A stretch of DNA of 32,113 nt from the NCBI GenBank assembly GCA_026989215.1, contig JALSJV010000031.1, forward strand, positions 1 through 32,113, in the 5' to 3' direction. The translations under genes were made by a program, and so were the position numbers. Below the pieces are notes generated by a model, which was given only the letters and a program-made list of their open reading frames with translations, had not been told where the DNA came from and made no database searches. Below are positions 20,996 through 29,760 of the stretch, piece after piece; the first letter of the stretch is position 1; each line of letters begins with the position of its first letter. Source of the stretch: Acidimicrobiia bacterium. GTDB taxonomy: Bacteria; Actinomycetota; Acidimicrobiia; Spongiisociales; ZC4RG35.

Positions 20996-23900
20996 ATGCC
21001 AGAGGGTCTGCGCATCGAGCGTCGCTTCACCACCGAGGGAGTCGATCCCTACTCCACCATCGAATGGTCTCGGCGGGACACCCGCATCACCAACCCGGAC
21101 GGATCGGTCGTCTTCGAGATGACCGGCGCGGAGATCCCGGCGGATTGGAGCCAGGTGGCTGCCGACATCATGGTCTCCAAGTACTTCCGCAAGGCCGGGG
21201 TGCCCCAGTACGACGACGAGGGGAATCCGATCCTCGACGCCGAGGGCAACCCGGTTCTCGGGCCCGAACGGTCGGCCCGCCAGGTGTTCGACCGGCTGGC
21301 CTCCACCTGGCGGTGGTGGGGTGAGCGGTACGGCTACTTCGCCTCCACCGCCGACGCCGAGGCCTTCGAGGACGAGATCAAGTACATGCTCGCCACCCAG
21401 ATGGCGGCGCCGAACTCTCCCCAGTGGTTCAACACCGGCCTCCACCACGCCTACGGTCTCACCGGCCCCGCCCAGGGCTTCTGGTACATCGACCAGGACA
21501 CCGCCGAGATGAGGGAGTCGCCCGACTCCTACTCCCGCCCCGCCCCGCACGCCTGTTTCCCGGCGGGGACGGCGATCATGACCAAGGAGGGGTCGAAGAA
21601 GATCGAGAAGATCGAACCCGGTGACCTCGTCTTGACCCATCGCGGCCGGTACCGCCGAGTCCTCGAGACCATGCAGCGACAGGTGGATGAAGACCTCGTC
21701 CGGGTACGCGTCTCGAAACTCGGCGCCCACGACCTCGTTGCCACCGGAAACCATCCCATCCTCGCGATTCCGGCAGGCGAGGCGCGTCGGCGCCGCCAGG
21801 GCCATGAGCCCAAACCCCGGTGGATCGACGCCGCGGACCTCGAGGTCGGCGACTATGTGGTGGTCGCCCGTCCACCGAGCACGGGAACCGTCCCCCCGCC
21901 CATCGATCTCGCCGCGTATTGCGGTCCCAACTTCGAGATCACCGACGATTCGATCATCACGAGAAACGCTGCCCATCGTCCGACGATGAACCGGATGATT
22001 CGATTCGACGATCCAGCCACGATGCGGCTCCTCGGCCGCTGGCTGGGAGACGGGAGCATCGGGCATGAAACCCGGGACGGGGCACTCGCCAGCGTGAACT
22101 TCGTGTTCGACGCCGCCGACGCGGCCTCGATCGAAGACGTCGCCGATCTGATGCAGCGCGTCTTCGGGGTCACCACCACCGTCGAGTACGCCAACGGCCA
22201 GCGGACGGCCCACCTCCGCTATACCCGCCGACCTCTGGCGCGGTGGTTCCACGACACCTTCGGGGAAGGCTTCGCCGGGAAGTCCGTCCCGGGATGGATC
22301 TACGACCTGCCCCCCGAGCACCGCCTGCAGCTCCTCGTGGGACTGTTCGCCGCCGACGGCTGCGTCCTGGACCAGGGGAATTCGAAGAGCCTCTGTTTCG
22401 ACCACTCCAACCGTGGGCTCGCAGAGGCCGTGTGGAGGATCGCGCGCTCCCTCGGCTACGCGCCTGCGCTCATCGGAGGGACCGTCCGCCCCGGTGGCAC
22501 CGTGCCCCACTATCGGGTGCAGATCTCGGTGAAGGACGCGGTGGAGCTGGCAGAAGCCTGCGGTGTGGAGCAGCCCGCGGGAGCGATGCTGCCTCGCGAG
22601 CTCCGCGTGGGCGAGGACGTCGCCTACCGGGTCAAGGCAGTCGATCGGGAGCCCTTCTTCGGGACGGTCTACAACTTTCAGGTGGACGAAGACGACTCCT
22701 ATGTCGCCAACGGCGTCGCCGTCCACAACTGTTTCATACTTTCCGTGAAAGACGACCTCGTCTCCCCCGGCGGGATCATGGACCTGTGGGTGCGGGAGGC
22801 TCGGATCTTCAAGTTCGGGTCCGGGGCCGGGTCCAACTTCAGCGCCATCCGCGCCGAGAACGAGCTGCTGTCGGGCGGCGGCAAATCCTCGGGGGTGATG
22901 TCGTTCCTCAAGATCGGCGACCGGGCCGCCGGCGCCATCAAGTCGGGAGGCACCACCCGGCGAGCCGCCAAGATGGTGATCCTCGACGTCGACCATCCCG
23001 ACATCGAGGCCTTCGTCGAGTGGAAGAAGGTCGAAGAGGAGAAGGCGAAGATCCTCATCCAGTACGGAGGGTTCCCCGCCGACTTCAACGGCGAGGCCTA
23101 CGCCACCGTCTCGGGCCAGAACTCGAACAACTCGGTGCGGGTCACCCGGGAGTTCCTCCAGGCCGTCTACGACGACGGCGACTGGGATCTCATCGAACGG
23201 ACCACCGGCAACGTTCGCAAGACGATCAAGGCCCGGGAGCTGTGGCATCGGATCGCCGAGGCCGCCTGGGCCTGCGCCGACCCGGGCCTGCAGTTCGACA
23301 CCACCATCAACGAGTGGCACACCTGTCCCGAAGGCGGCCGCATCCGAGCGTCGAACCCTTGCTCCGAGTACATGTTCCTCGACGACACCGCCTGCAATCT
23401 GGCGTCCCTCAACCTCGTCAGGTTCTACGACGACGAGACGGGGATCTTCGACATCGACTCCTATCGGCACGCCATCCGGCTGTGGACGATCGTGCTGGAG
23501 ATCTCGGTGGCGATGGCCCACTTCCCCTCGAAGGAGATCGCCCAGGGATCCTACGACTACCGAACCCTCGGCCTCGGCTACGCCAACCTGGGCTCGCTGC
23601 TGATGCGCCAGGGCATCGCCTACGACTCCGACGAGGGTCGGGCCATCGCCGGGGCGCTGACGGCGATCCTGACGGGGACCGCCTACGCCACCTCGGCGGA
23701 GATGGCGTCGGTCGTCGGTCCGTTCCCCCGGTTCTCCGAGAACCGGGAGCACATGCTGCGGGTGATCCGCAACCACCGCCGGGCCGCCTACGACGCGCCG
23801 GCCACCGACTACGAAGGCGTCTCCCACCAGGTGATGGGGATCGACCCCACGCTGGCTCCCGCCGACCTGCTGGACGCCGCCCGGAAATCCTGGGACGAGG

Positions 23901-26860
23901 CCCTCGCCCTCGGCGAACGGTACGGCTACCGCAACGCCCAGGCCACGGTGCTGGCTCCGACGGGCTGTTTGGTGGGCGGGTCATTGGTACCCACCGAGCG
24001 GGGACTGGTGCGGCTCCGCTCCCTGGGGGATCCCGCCGGTCCCCAATGGCAGGATCTCGACGTCGACGTGGCCACCGATGAAGGACCCCGCCGGGCGACC
24101 AAGTTCTACGTCAACGGCGTCGAACCGGTCGTCACCGTGGACACGGGCCGCGGCTACCGGATCCAGGGTACGCCGACCCATCGGATCAAGGTGGTCGATC
24201 CGACCTCCGGCGAATGGGTGTGGCGCCGTTTCGCCGACCTCCGACCCGGCGACCTGGTACCCCTCCAGATGAATCAACTCATCGGGACCCCGAACGTGGT
24301 CACGCTGCCTCCCCTCGGCGAGATGCATTGGACCGCAGATCACACGACGAGGGTTCCCCGCACGATGTCGGCGGAGCTGGCGGAGCTGATCGGGTACTTC
24401 ATGGGAGACGGATCACTCCACGCCAAGGGACTCCGGTTCACCGTGACCAGGGGAGACTTCGAAGTGGCCGAACGCCTCACCCACCTCGGAAAGGAGCTGT
24501 TCGGGATCGAGGCTCGGCTCACCGACCGACCGGGCTACACCGAGGTGGCCTTCGACTCGGTGGCGTTGACGCTCTGGTGGGAGGCATGCGGCTTCGCCAA
24601 GACCGCCCCGACCGCTGACCACGTCGGGAAGGGATACACACCCCACGTCCCCGACGCCGTCCTCCACACCAACGATCCCGAGGTCTACCGAGCGTTCATC
24701 CGCGGCCTCTTCGAAGCCGACGGCTACACCCACGCCGGCGGGTATGCGAGCTGGTCGACGACCTCCCTCGAGTTCTCTCGAGACGTCCAGACCGTGCTCC
24801 TGGCTCTCGGATATCCGACGACGCGGCGTCTCAGCGAGCCGGGATGGGGATCCAATCCCGTGGCCGAACTGCGCTTGTTGAACCTGCATCACAGCGCCCG
24901 CTGGGCCGCCGAGATCGGGTTCATCTCGGGGAGGAAGCAGGCAGCGCTCGCCTCGCCGCACCATCCCCAGGCGGCGCGGAAGGATCACATCCCGGTGCCT
25001 CGCTCCCTCATCGACCGTTTGGTGCCCGACAACGACGCGCTCCGCAAGCGGATGCTCCTCTCGCTGAACCGCATCGGCATGGTGTCCCGCCGGTCGGCCG
25101 AAGAGCTCTACGAGCGGACCGGCGACCCGGAGCTCGGTCATCTGCTCGGCTTCTTCTACGACCGGGTGGAAGCCACCGAACTGGGTGAGGAGGAACTCAC
25201 CTACGACCTGTCCGTCCCCGACAACGTCACCTATGTGGCGAACGGGTTCGTGTCGCACAACACCATCGGGCTCCTGATGGACTGTGACACGACGGGGGTG
25301 GAGCCCGACTTCGCCCTCGTCAAGTTCAAGAAGCTGGCCGGTGGCGGCTACTTCAAGATCGTCAACCAGTCGGTGACCCCGGCCCTCCGTCGCCTCGGCT
25401 ACTCCGAGACCCAGATCGACGACATCGTCACCTACATCGGCGGGACGTCGTCCCTCGACGGCGCACCCCACATCAACCGGGTGACGCTGGCCGCCAAGGG
25501 ATTCACCGCCGCCGAGCTCGACCGGCTCGAAGCCGTCCTCCCCGGCGTGTTCGAGCTTCGCCACGCCTTCAACGTCTACACCCTCGGAGAGGAGGCGCTG
25601 CAGCGACTCGGCTTCGACGAGGAGCGGTACCGGTCCCCCGACTTCGACCTGCTGTCGGCCCTCGGATTCTCCGCCGACCAGATCCAGGCCGCCAACGACC
25701 ACATCTGCGGTCGTCAGACGATCGAAGGGGCGCCCCACCTCGCCCCCGAACATCTGGCGGTGTTCGACACCGCCAACAAGAACGGCCGGTACGGGGAGCG
25801 GTTCATCCACTACGTCGGCCACATCAAGATGATGGCGGCGGCCCAGCCCTTCATCTCGGGGGCGATCTCGAAGACGATCAACATGCCGAACGAGGCGACG
25901 ACCGACGACATCGAAGACGCCTACCGACTCTCGGCCGAGCTCGGCCTCAAGGCGATGGCGCTGTACCGGGACGGGTCGAAGGCGAGCCAGCCGCTGTCGG
26001 CGACCTCGGAGGAGGCCGACGAGCAGGAGGAGGACTCTGCCGAGATGACGGCGGCGATGGAGACCGAACGGGACATCGCCTGGGGTCGGATCCCGGCAGG
26101 GATCTCCCCCACCCAGGCCTACGCCGCCGGGATGGCTCCCCCACGCTTCCTGCTCCCGGCTCGCCGCCACGGGTGGACCCAGGAGGCGAGGATCGGCGGC
26201 CACAAGGTGTTCCTCCGCACCGGCGAATACGAGGACGGAACCCTCGGTGAGATCTTCATCGACCTCGCCAAGGAGGGGGCGACCCTGCGAGGGGTGCTGG
26301 CGTCCTTCGCCATCGCCGTCTCCAAGGGGCTCCAGTTCGGCGTCCCCCTCGAAGAGTTCGTGGACACGTTCACGTTCCAGACCTTCGAGCCCCGGGGCAT
26401 GGTGGAGGGCCACCCGAACATCAAGATGGCGAACTCGATCATCGACTACGTGTTCAGGGCTCTCGCCATCGAGTACCTGCACCGCGACGACCTGGCCCAG
26501 GTGCCGCCCAACCGGGAGGGCACCCTGCCGGAGCCGCCGAAGGGCATCGCCGTCGAGGCGGGGGTGCAGCTCAACCTCGACGACGCCGACGCCGAGGCGG
26601 CGGTCGATGCGGTGAAGGAGGCGGCCGCCTTCGCCGACTCGCCGGCAGCCGTGGGGCCGGGCACCCCGGCGGCCCGACCGGCACCGTCGACGGCGCCCAA
26701 CGGGGACGGGACGGCGGTCGCCACCACCGTCTCGACGCAGGCCGCCCTCGGCGAGATGATGGGCGACGCGCCCCTCTGCCCCACCTGCGGACACATCACC
26801 ATCCGCAACGGCACCTGCTACAAGTGCCTCAACTGCGGGGACACCACCGGGTGTAGCTGA
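20996..26860 (+). CDS. nrdJ: Adenosylcobalamin-dependent (class II) ribonucleotide reductase precursor with two inteins
   Basis: A 1954-residue precursor. Removing the inteins (392 and 432 residues) leaves a 1130-residue NrdJ, the B12-dependent enzyme that reduces ribonucleotides to deoxyribonucleotides without oxygen. The exteins are 186, 412 and 532 residues long. The redox Cys follows HA (HA|CFILSVKDDLV), the catalytic triad is in SNPCSEYMF, and the phosphate-binding motif LAPTG|TIGLLMDCDTTG is split by the second intein. The C-terminal part holds a TSCPD domain (around GWTQEARIGGHKVFLRTG), an Ala/Pro-rich linker, and a terminal four-cysteine zinc-finger-like end (CPTCG...CYKCLNCG). I chose the ATG at 20996 with AAGGA just before it. 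The 32 codons upstream in the track ORF are leader. No nrdR is in the window. Confidence 0.93.
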   Translation: MPEGLRIERRFTTEGVDPYSTIEWSRRDTRITNPDGSVVFEMTGAEIPADWSQVAADIMVSKYFRKAGVPQYDDEGNPILDAEGNPVLGPERSARQVFDRLASTWRWWGERYGYFASTADAEAFEDEIKYMLATQMAAPNSPQWFNTGLHHAYGLTGPAQGFWYIDQDTAEMRESPDSYSRPAPHACFPAGTAIMTKEGSKKIEKIEPGDLVLTHRGRYRRVLETMQRQVDEDLVRVRVSKLGAHDLVATGNHPILAIPAGEARRRRQGHEPKPRWIDAADLEVGDYVVVARPPSTGTVPPPIDLAAYCGPNFEITDDSIITRNAAHRPTMNRMIRFDDPATMRLLGRWLGDGSIGHETRDGALASVNFVFDAADAASIEDVADLMQRVFGVTTTVEYANGQRTAHLRYTRRPLARWFHDTFGEGFAGKSVPGWIYDLPPEHRLQLLVGLFAADGCVLDQGNSKSLCFDHSNRGLAEAVWRIARSLGYAPALIGGTVRPGGTVPHYRVQISVKDAVELAEACGVEQPAGAMLPRELRVGEDVAYRVKAVDREPFFGTVYNFQVDEDDSYVANGVAVHNCFILSVKDDLVSPGGIMDLWVREARIFKFGSGAGSNFSAIRAENELLSGGGKSSGVMSFLKIGDRAAGAIKSGGTTRRAAKMVILDVDHPDIEAFVEWKKVEEEKAKILIQYGGFPADFNGEAYATVSGQNSNNSVRVTREFLQAVYDDGDWDLIERTTGNVRKTIKARELWHRIAEAAWACADPGLQFDTTINEWHTCPEGGRIRASNPCSEYMFLDDTACNLASLNLVRFYDDETGIFDIDSYRHAIRLWTIVLEISVAMAHFPSKEIAQGSYDYRTLGLGYANLGSLLMRQGIAYDSDEGRAIAGALTAILTGTAYATSAEMASVVGPFPRFSENREHMLRVIRNHRRAAYDAPATDYEGVSHQVMGIDPTLAPADLLDAARKSWDEALALGERYGYRNAQATVLAPTGCLVGGSLVPTERGLVRLRSLGDPAGPQWQDLDVDVATDEGPRRATKFYVNGVEPVVTVDTGRGYRIQGTPTHRIKVVDPTSGEWVWRRFADLRPGDLVPLQMNQLIGTPNVVTLPPLGEMHWTADHTTRVPRTMSAELAELIGYFMGDGSLHAKGLRFTVTRGDFEVAERLTHLGKELFGIEARLTDRPGYTEVAFDSVALTLWWEACGFAKTAPTADHVGKGYTPHVPDAVLHTNDPEVYRAFIRGLFEADGYTHAGGYASWSTTSLEFSRDVQTVLLALGYPTTRRLSEPGWGSNPVAELRLLNLHHSARWAAEIGFISGRKQAALASPHHPQAARKDHIPVPRSLIDRLVPDNDALRKRMLLSLNRIGMVSRRSAEELYERTGDPELGHLLGFFYDRVEATELGEEELTYDLSVPDNVTYVANGFVSHNTIGLLMDCDTTGVEPDFALVKFKKLAGGGYFKIVNQSVTPALRRLGYSETQIDDIVTYIGGTSSLDGAPHINRVTLAAKGFTAAELDRLEAVLPGVFELRHAFNVYTLGEEALQRLGFDEERYRSPDFDLLSALGFSADQIQAANDHICGRQTIEGAPHLAPEHLAVFDTANKNGRYGERFIHYVGHIKMMAAAQPFISGAISKTINMPNEATTDDIEDAYRLSAELGLKAMALYRDGSKASQPLSATSEEADEQEEDSAEMTAAMETERDIAWGRIPAGISPTQAYAAGMAPPRFLLPARRHGWTQEARIGGHKVFLRTGEYEDGTLGEIFIDLAKEGATLRGVLASFAIAVSKGLQFGVPLEEFVDTFTFQTFEPRGMVEGHPNIKMANSIIDYVFRALAIEYLHRDDLAQVPPNREGTLPEPPKGIAVEAGVQLNLDDADAEAAVDAVKEAAAFADSPAAVGPGTPAARPAPSTAPNGDGTAVATTVSTQAALGEMMGDAPLCPTCGHITIRNGTCYKCLNCGDTTGCS
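21554..22729 (+). mobile_element. Intein 1 in nrdJ with LAGLIDADG endonuclease
   Basis: A 392-residue in-frame intein. It begins with Cys (CFPAGTAIMTKEG, block A), has the block B motif GNHPILA, two LAGLIDADG-type helices (LLGRWLGDGSIG and LLVGLFAADGCVL), block F (VYNFQVDEDDSYVA) and ends in VHN before a Cys +1. All nucleophiles for standard splicing are present (Cys1, penultimate His, Asn, Cys+1), and both endonuclease acidic positions are kept, so it looks full-length and possibly still mobile. It interrupts nrdJ directly before the redox-active cysteine of HACFI, so enzyme activity depends on splicing. Confidence 0.93.
23966..25261 (+). mobile_element. Intein 2 in nrdJ with LAGLIDADG endonuclease
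   Basis: A 432-residue intein starting CLVGGSLVPTERG, with block B GTPTHRIKV, endonuclease helices LIGYFMGDGSLH and FIRGLFEADGYTH, block F (ELTYDLSVPDNVTYVANG) and the terminus FVSHN. The next extein residue is Thr (TIGLLMDCDTTG). It splits the highly conserved LAPTG-TIG phosphate-binding loop. Its sequence differs clearly from intein 1, so the two represent separate insertions and not a duplication. Confidence 0.93.
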
Positions 26861-26882
26861 CCGAGCACGAGCGCCGAACCCA

Positions 26883-26909
26883 CACCGGGGCCCCGTCGGG
26901 GCCCCGGTG
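26883..26909. terminator. Terminator hairpin after nrdJ
   Basis: CACCGGGGCCCC-GTC-GGGGCCCCGGTG is a perfect 12-bp stem with a 3-nt loop, 22 bp after the nrdJ stop. It has no U-run, as is common in GC-rich actinobacteria. It also lies downstream of the converging membrane-protein gene, so it may serve both. Confidence 0.75.
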
Positions 26910-26934
26910 CCGCGTGTCGTCCCCGCATCTGGCG

Positions 26935-27300
26935 CTATGAGGCCCGGCCGAGGAGGTCCTGCAGCTCCCGATCGAGCAGCTCGGGGTCGATCCGGTCCGG
27001 GTAGGCCCGCAGGATCGCCACCGCACCGGCGGCGACGACGGCCCCGCCGACCCAGACCCCGACCGCGGGTGCGGACGCGGCGAAGATGAGGTTCACGCCG
27101 AGCCAGGTCGTCACGGTGAGCATCGCAGGCCGGACCCAGCGGCGTGACCGGGACCGAAGCCCGATCACCCGCTCCGCCTCGGCGACCACGCTCGCCTCGG
27201 CCCACCTCCCGCCGAGGCTGGTGGTGCGGAACACGGCGTACAGCACCACGATCGGTGCGGCGATGATGAGGATGATGGAGAAGGGTGGTGGCAGCGTCAT
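26935..27300 (-). CDS. Small membrane protein, unknown function
   Basis: A 121-residue protein. One N-terminal transmembrane helix (FSIILIIAAPIVVLYAVF) is followed by a hydrophilic basic segment (AEAERVIGLRSRSRRWVRP). A second hydrophobic pair (LTVTTWLGVNLIFAA and VWVGGAVVAAGAVAIL) and a short acidic tail (DPELLDRELQDLL) complete it. That is about three membrane segments. No family is recognised. I chose the ATG at 27300 (MTLPPPFS), which has GAGGA upstream, over the longer track ORF. It converges on nrdJ and diverges from another small membrane protein. Confidence 0.6.
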   Translation of the reverse strand: MTLPPPFSIILIIAAPIVVLYAVFRTTSLGGRWAEASVVAEAERVIGLRSRSRRWVRPAMLTVTTWLGVNLIFAASAPAVGVWVGGAVVAAGAVAILRAYPDRIDPELLDRELQDLLGRAS

Positions 27301-27363
27301 CGTCTGTCCTCGTCGGCACGCCCCTACCCCAACCAAAGCCGAAATCCCCGACCCCCGACAGGG

Positions 27364-27375
27364 TCGGACGTCCGA
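27364..27375. repeat. 12-bp perfect palindrome TCGGACGTCCGA
   Basis: It lies in the 242-bp divergent region between two small membrane protein genes, 26 bp before the candidate -35 of the plus-strand gene. An overlapping CCGAC-AGG-GTCGG repeat sits just to its left. Position suggests an operator, but no regulator is identified. Confidence 0.35.
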
Positions 27376-27400
27376 TCATCGACGGCCCTTCGCCCCCCTC

Positions 27401-27430
27401 TAGACGATCTCCCCGTCGCGGTCGTATATT
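27401..27430 (+). promoter_or_regulatory. Candidate promoter of the small membrane protein gene
   Basis: TAGACG (27401-27406), an 18-bp spacer and TATATT (27425-27430), an unusually good -10 for this GC-rich sequence. The resulting leader would be about 105 nt and include the tandem 17-bp repeat at 27489-27524. Confidence 0.5.
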
Positions 27431-27488
27431 CATAGGTGTCGGTCGTCGGAAGGCGGTCGACACCCACGCCTTCCGACCGGCGACCTCT

Positions 27489-27524
27489 TCGAGACGAGCA
27501 CAGCATGTCGAGACGAGCACAGCA
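27489..27524. repeat. Tandem 17-bp direct repeat in a leader
   Basis: TCGAGACGAGCACAGCA occurs twice (27489-27505 and 27508-27524) with a 19-bp period, ending a few bases before the AAGGAGG ribosome site of the next gene. A related stretch, CGAGAC-ACAGCAT-CGAGACG, lies in the nrdJ leader (20937-20956). The role is unknown. Confidence 0.5.
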
Positions 27525-27542
27525 CGGAAGGAGGCGTGAACG

Positions 27543-27878
27543 ATGTACGTGTTCGCAACCATCCTGCTCATGGGTCTCGCCATCTGGGCCCTGGCGATGA
27601 TCGCCGAGCGGTGGTTCTCGGTCGCAGCCGAGCTGTGGGCGCTCGTGTTCGCCGTGCTCGGCATCGGTGCCGCCTGGCTGGCGGACTTCAGCCTCTTCGA
27701 CCAGTGGGGCCTGGGCGTCCGGGCTCCGTGGATCGGCATCCTCCTGACCGGACTGACCCTCGGCGGTGTCGCCTACTTCTGGCGTGAGGTGATCGGCATC
27801 CTCGCCGGCCTCTTCCGCAAGTACCACGACCAGGCCACCGAGCTGGAGCGTCAGCACGGCCTGCGCCGCGTGGCCTGA
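27543..27878 (+). CDS. Small membrane protein, unknown function
   Basis: A 111-residue protein with three hydrophobic helices: FATILLMGLAIWALAMIAE, LWALVFAVLGIGAAWLADF and WIGILLTGLTLGGVAYFW. A short basic, amphipathic C-terminal tail (FRKYHDQATELERQHGLRR) probably faces the cytoplasm. No known family is evident. It has a strong start: AAGGAGG 8 nt before an ATG, behind a good promoter and a tandem-repeat leader, so it may be well expressed. A bidirectional terminator follows it. Confidence 0.7.
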   Translation: MYVFATILLMGLAIWALAMIAERWFSVAAELWALVFAVLGIGAAWLADFSLFDQWGLGVRAPWIGILLTGLTLGGVAYFWREVIGILAGLFRKYHDQATELERQHGLRRVA

Positions 27879-27893
27879 GACGGCGGGACCCCA

Positions 27894-27925
27894 GGTCGGG
27901 GGCCGGGTCGTCCCGGTCCCCGACC
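27894..27925. terminator. Bidirectional terminator hairpin
   Basis: A 14-bp stem (GGTCGGGGGCCGGG paired with CCCGGTCCCCGACC, with one G-T wobble) and a TCGT loop. It lies between the converging ends of the small membrane protein and the response regulator at the end of the RuBisCO operon, so it can end both transcripts. Confidence 0.8.
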
Positions 27926-27935
27926 CGCGCCGCAC

Positions 27936-28604
27936 CTACCGAACCAGGCCTTCCCGCAGCGCCAGGGCGATCGCCTCGGCCCGGTCGGAGACCGACAGCT
28001 TCCGGTACAACGACTTGAGGTGGCTCTTCACGGTCTCTTCGCTCACGAACAGCGCCTCGGCGATCTCACGGTTCGAGTACCCCTCACACACCACCTGGAG
28101 CACTTCGGCCTCGCGTTTGGTGAGTCCGTACTGCATCCCCGGCCAGTAGAGGCCGTGGGCTTCGCTGTGGGCGGCGACCTGGGCGATCCTCCCCGACAGG
28201 AGGGGGTCGACGACGATCTCGCCTGCCTTCACCGCCAGCAGGGCGTCCCGCAACGCCTCGGCCGTGACACGTTTCAGGAGGTAGCCGCGGGCGCCGACCC
28301 GGAGGGCTTCGAAGAGATACTGCTCCTGGTCGTACACGGTGAGGCAGACCACGGCCGTGTCGGGATGGCAGGCGACGATCCGACGGCACACGTCGAGTCC
28401 GCTCTCCCCCCGCAGGCTCACATCCACCAGGGCCACGTCGGGAGCGGTCTCGGCGACCAGGGCGAGGGCCCCGTCGCCGTCGGCGGCGGTCCCCACCACC
28501 TCCAGCTCGGGGACGGCCCCGACCATCGCCACCAGGCCGTCACGCACCATCTGGTGGTCGTCCACCACCACGATCCGCAGCTTCTCAGCGGGGGATGCGC
28601 ACAT
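27936..28604 (-). CDS. NarL/FixJ-type response regulator
   Basis: A 222-residue regulator. The receiver domain (about 8-125) has the acidic pair VVDDH, the phospho-acceptor Asp61 in ALVDVSL, and the Lys switch in GYLLKRV. The C-terminal LuxR-type HTH (about 158-220) has LTKREAEVLQVVCEGYSNREIAEALFVSEETVKSHLKSLYRKL. It should be phosphorylated by the kinase encoded immediately upstream, with which it overlaps by 20 bp, and then bind DNA as a dimer. Being last in a RuBisCO operon, it may regulate carbon fixation or genes responding to the same signal (inference). I chose the ATG at 28604; the longer track ORF only adds a shadow of the kinase. Confidence 0.9.
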   Translation of the reverse strand: MCASPAEKLRIVVVDDHQMVRDGLVAMVGAVPELEVVGTAADGDGALALVAETAPDVALVDVSLRGESGLDVCRRIVACHPDTAVVCLTVYDQEQYLFEALRVGARGYLLKRVTAEALRDALLAVKAGEIVVDPLLSGRIAQVAAHSEAHGLYWPGMQYGLTKREAEVLQVVCEGYSNREIAEALFVSEETVKSHLKSLYRKLSVSDRAEAIALALREGLVR

Positions 28605-29760
28605 CGATCCTCGCTCCCTTCCCCGGTTCGCTCGCCACCCGAAAGGTACCGCCGACCATCTCGACCCGCTCCCGCATCCCCGCCATCCCGTAACTGGCAC
28701 CCTCCCGAACGGCGAAGGCCTCCGCCACGTCGAAGCCCCGCCCGTCGTCCACCACCGCCATCCGCACCTCGTCCTCGTCGACGTCGAGGGAGATGGCGAC
28801 CCGGTCGGCCTGGGCGTGCTTCGCCACGTTGCGGAGCGCCTCCTGGGCGACCCGGTAGAGGACGAGCTCCACCGTCGCGTCCAGGTCGAGCCGCCGGGGC
28901 GCCCGCACCTCCACCTCGAGGGTCTCCGAAGCCTCCTGGGCGAGCTCCCGAAGGGCGGCGACGAGACCCAGATCGTCGAGGACCGGAGGCCGGAGCCGTC
29001 GGATCGCGCGGCGCGATTCCTGCTCGGCGTCTTCGAGCAGCCGGATGGCGGTCTTCAGCTCGCCGGCAGCGTCGTGTTCGGTGCCGACGAGCGCCTGGGC
29101 GGCCCGAAGACGGTAGAGCGCGGCGACGACGAGCTGGGTGACACCGTCGTGGATCTCCGTGGCGACCCGCCGCCGCTCCATCTCCTGGGCGGCGAGGGTG
29201 CTCTGGACCAGGGCCTCGAGCTCCGCCTCCTTGGCCAGGGTCGCCTCGATGAGTTCTTCGGCCTCCAGGTGGGCTCCCACCAATGCGGCGGTCGCCGTGA
29301 GGAACTCCAGGTCGTCCCCGCTGAACTCGCGCTCGTCGACGGTGTGCAGGTTGAGGACCCCCATCAGCCGCCCCCGACCCGAGGCGGCGGGGAGTGAGAC
29401 CATCGACGTGTACCGGTCCCCGCCCAGCTCCGGAATGTACTTGTACCGCGGGTCGGACCACTTGTCCCGGGCGATGACGACGGGGAGCCGATGCTTCGCC
29501 ACCCACCCGGCCACCCCTTCGCCCTCGGCCAGCTCGATCCGGCCCACCAACGCGTCGTACGGGTGGCTGGCGGCGATCATCCGGAGCCGCCGTTCGTCGG
29601 CATCCCAACGGTGGAGGAAGCAGGCGTCGGCGCCGGTGGCGTCGAGGATGAGGTCGACCACCGACGCGAGGGCCCCCTCCCGGCGCCCGCTGCGGGAGAG
29701 GACCTCGATGATCCCGGGGAGCATCCGGAGGACGTCCCGGCTGATCTGATCCGCCGTCAT
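28585..29760 (-). CDS. Soluble GAF-domain sensor histidine kinase (HisKA_3, NarL type)
   Basis: A 391-residue kinase without transmembrane segments. It has an N-terminal GAF domain (about 25-168, with GEGVAGWVAKHRLPVVIARD), a connecting helix, and the HisKA_3 dimerisation/phospho-acceptor helix EMERRRVATEIHDGVTQ (His204). The HATPase_c domain shows VDDGRGFD and the G2 box YGMAGMRERVEMVGG. The GAF domain implies sensing of a cytoplasmic small molecule or redox state; no heme-binding Cys/His arrangement can be affirmed. Its ATG at 29760 overlaps the cbbS stop as ATGA, so it is translationally coupled to RuBisCO. This arrangement is unusual, since RuBisCO operons more often continue with cbbX or other Calvin-cycle genes. 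Confidence 0.9.
   Translation of the reverse strand: MTADQISRDVLRMLPGIIEVLSRSGRREGALASVVDLILDATGADACFLHRWDADERRLRMIAASHPYDALVGRIELAEGEGVAGWVAKHRLPVVIARDKWSDPRYKYIPELGGDRYTSMVSLPAASGRGRLMGVLNLHTVDEREFSGDDLEFLTATAALVGAHLEAEELIEATLAKEAELEALVQSTLAAQEMERRRVATEIHDGVTQLVVAALYRLRAAQALVGTEHDAAGELKTAIRLLEDAEQESRRAIRRLRPPVLDDLGLVAALRELAQEASETLEVEVRAPRRLDLDATVELVLYRVAQEALRNVAKHAQADRVAISLDVDEDEVRMAVVDDGRGFDVAEAFAVREGASYGMAGMRERVEMVGGTFRVASEPGKGARIDVRIPR

Noticed and set aside
20825-23827. 1000-residue minus ORF opposite nrdJ
   Set aside because: An antisense shadow of nrdJ with no recognisable motifs.
24413-27739. 1108-residue minus ORF opposite nrdJ and the small membrane genes
   Set aside because: An antisense shadow; it spans a terminator, a divergent promoter region and parts of real genes.
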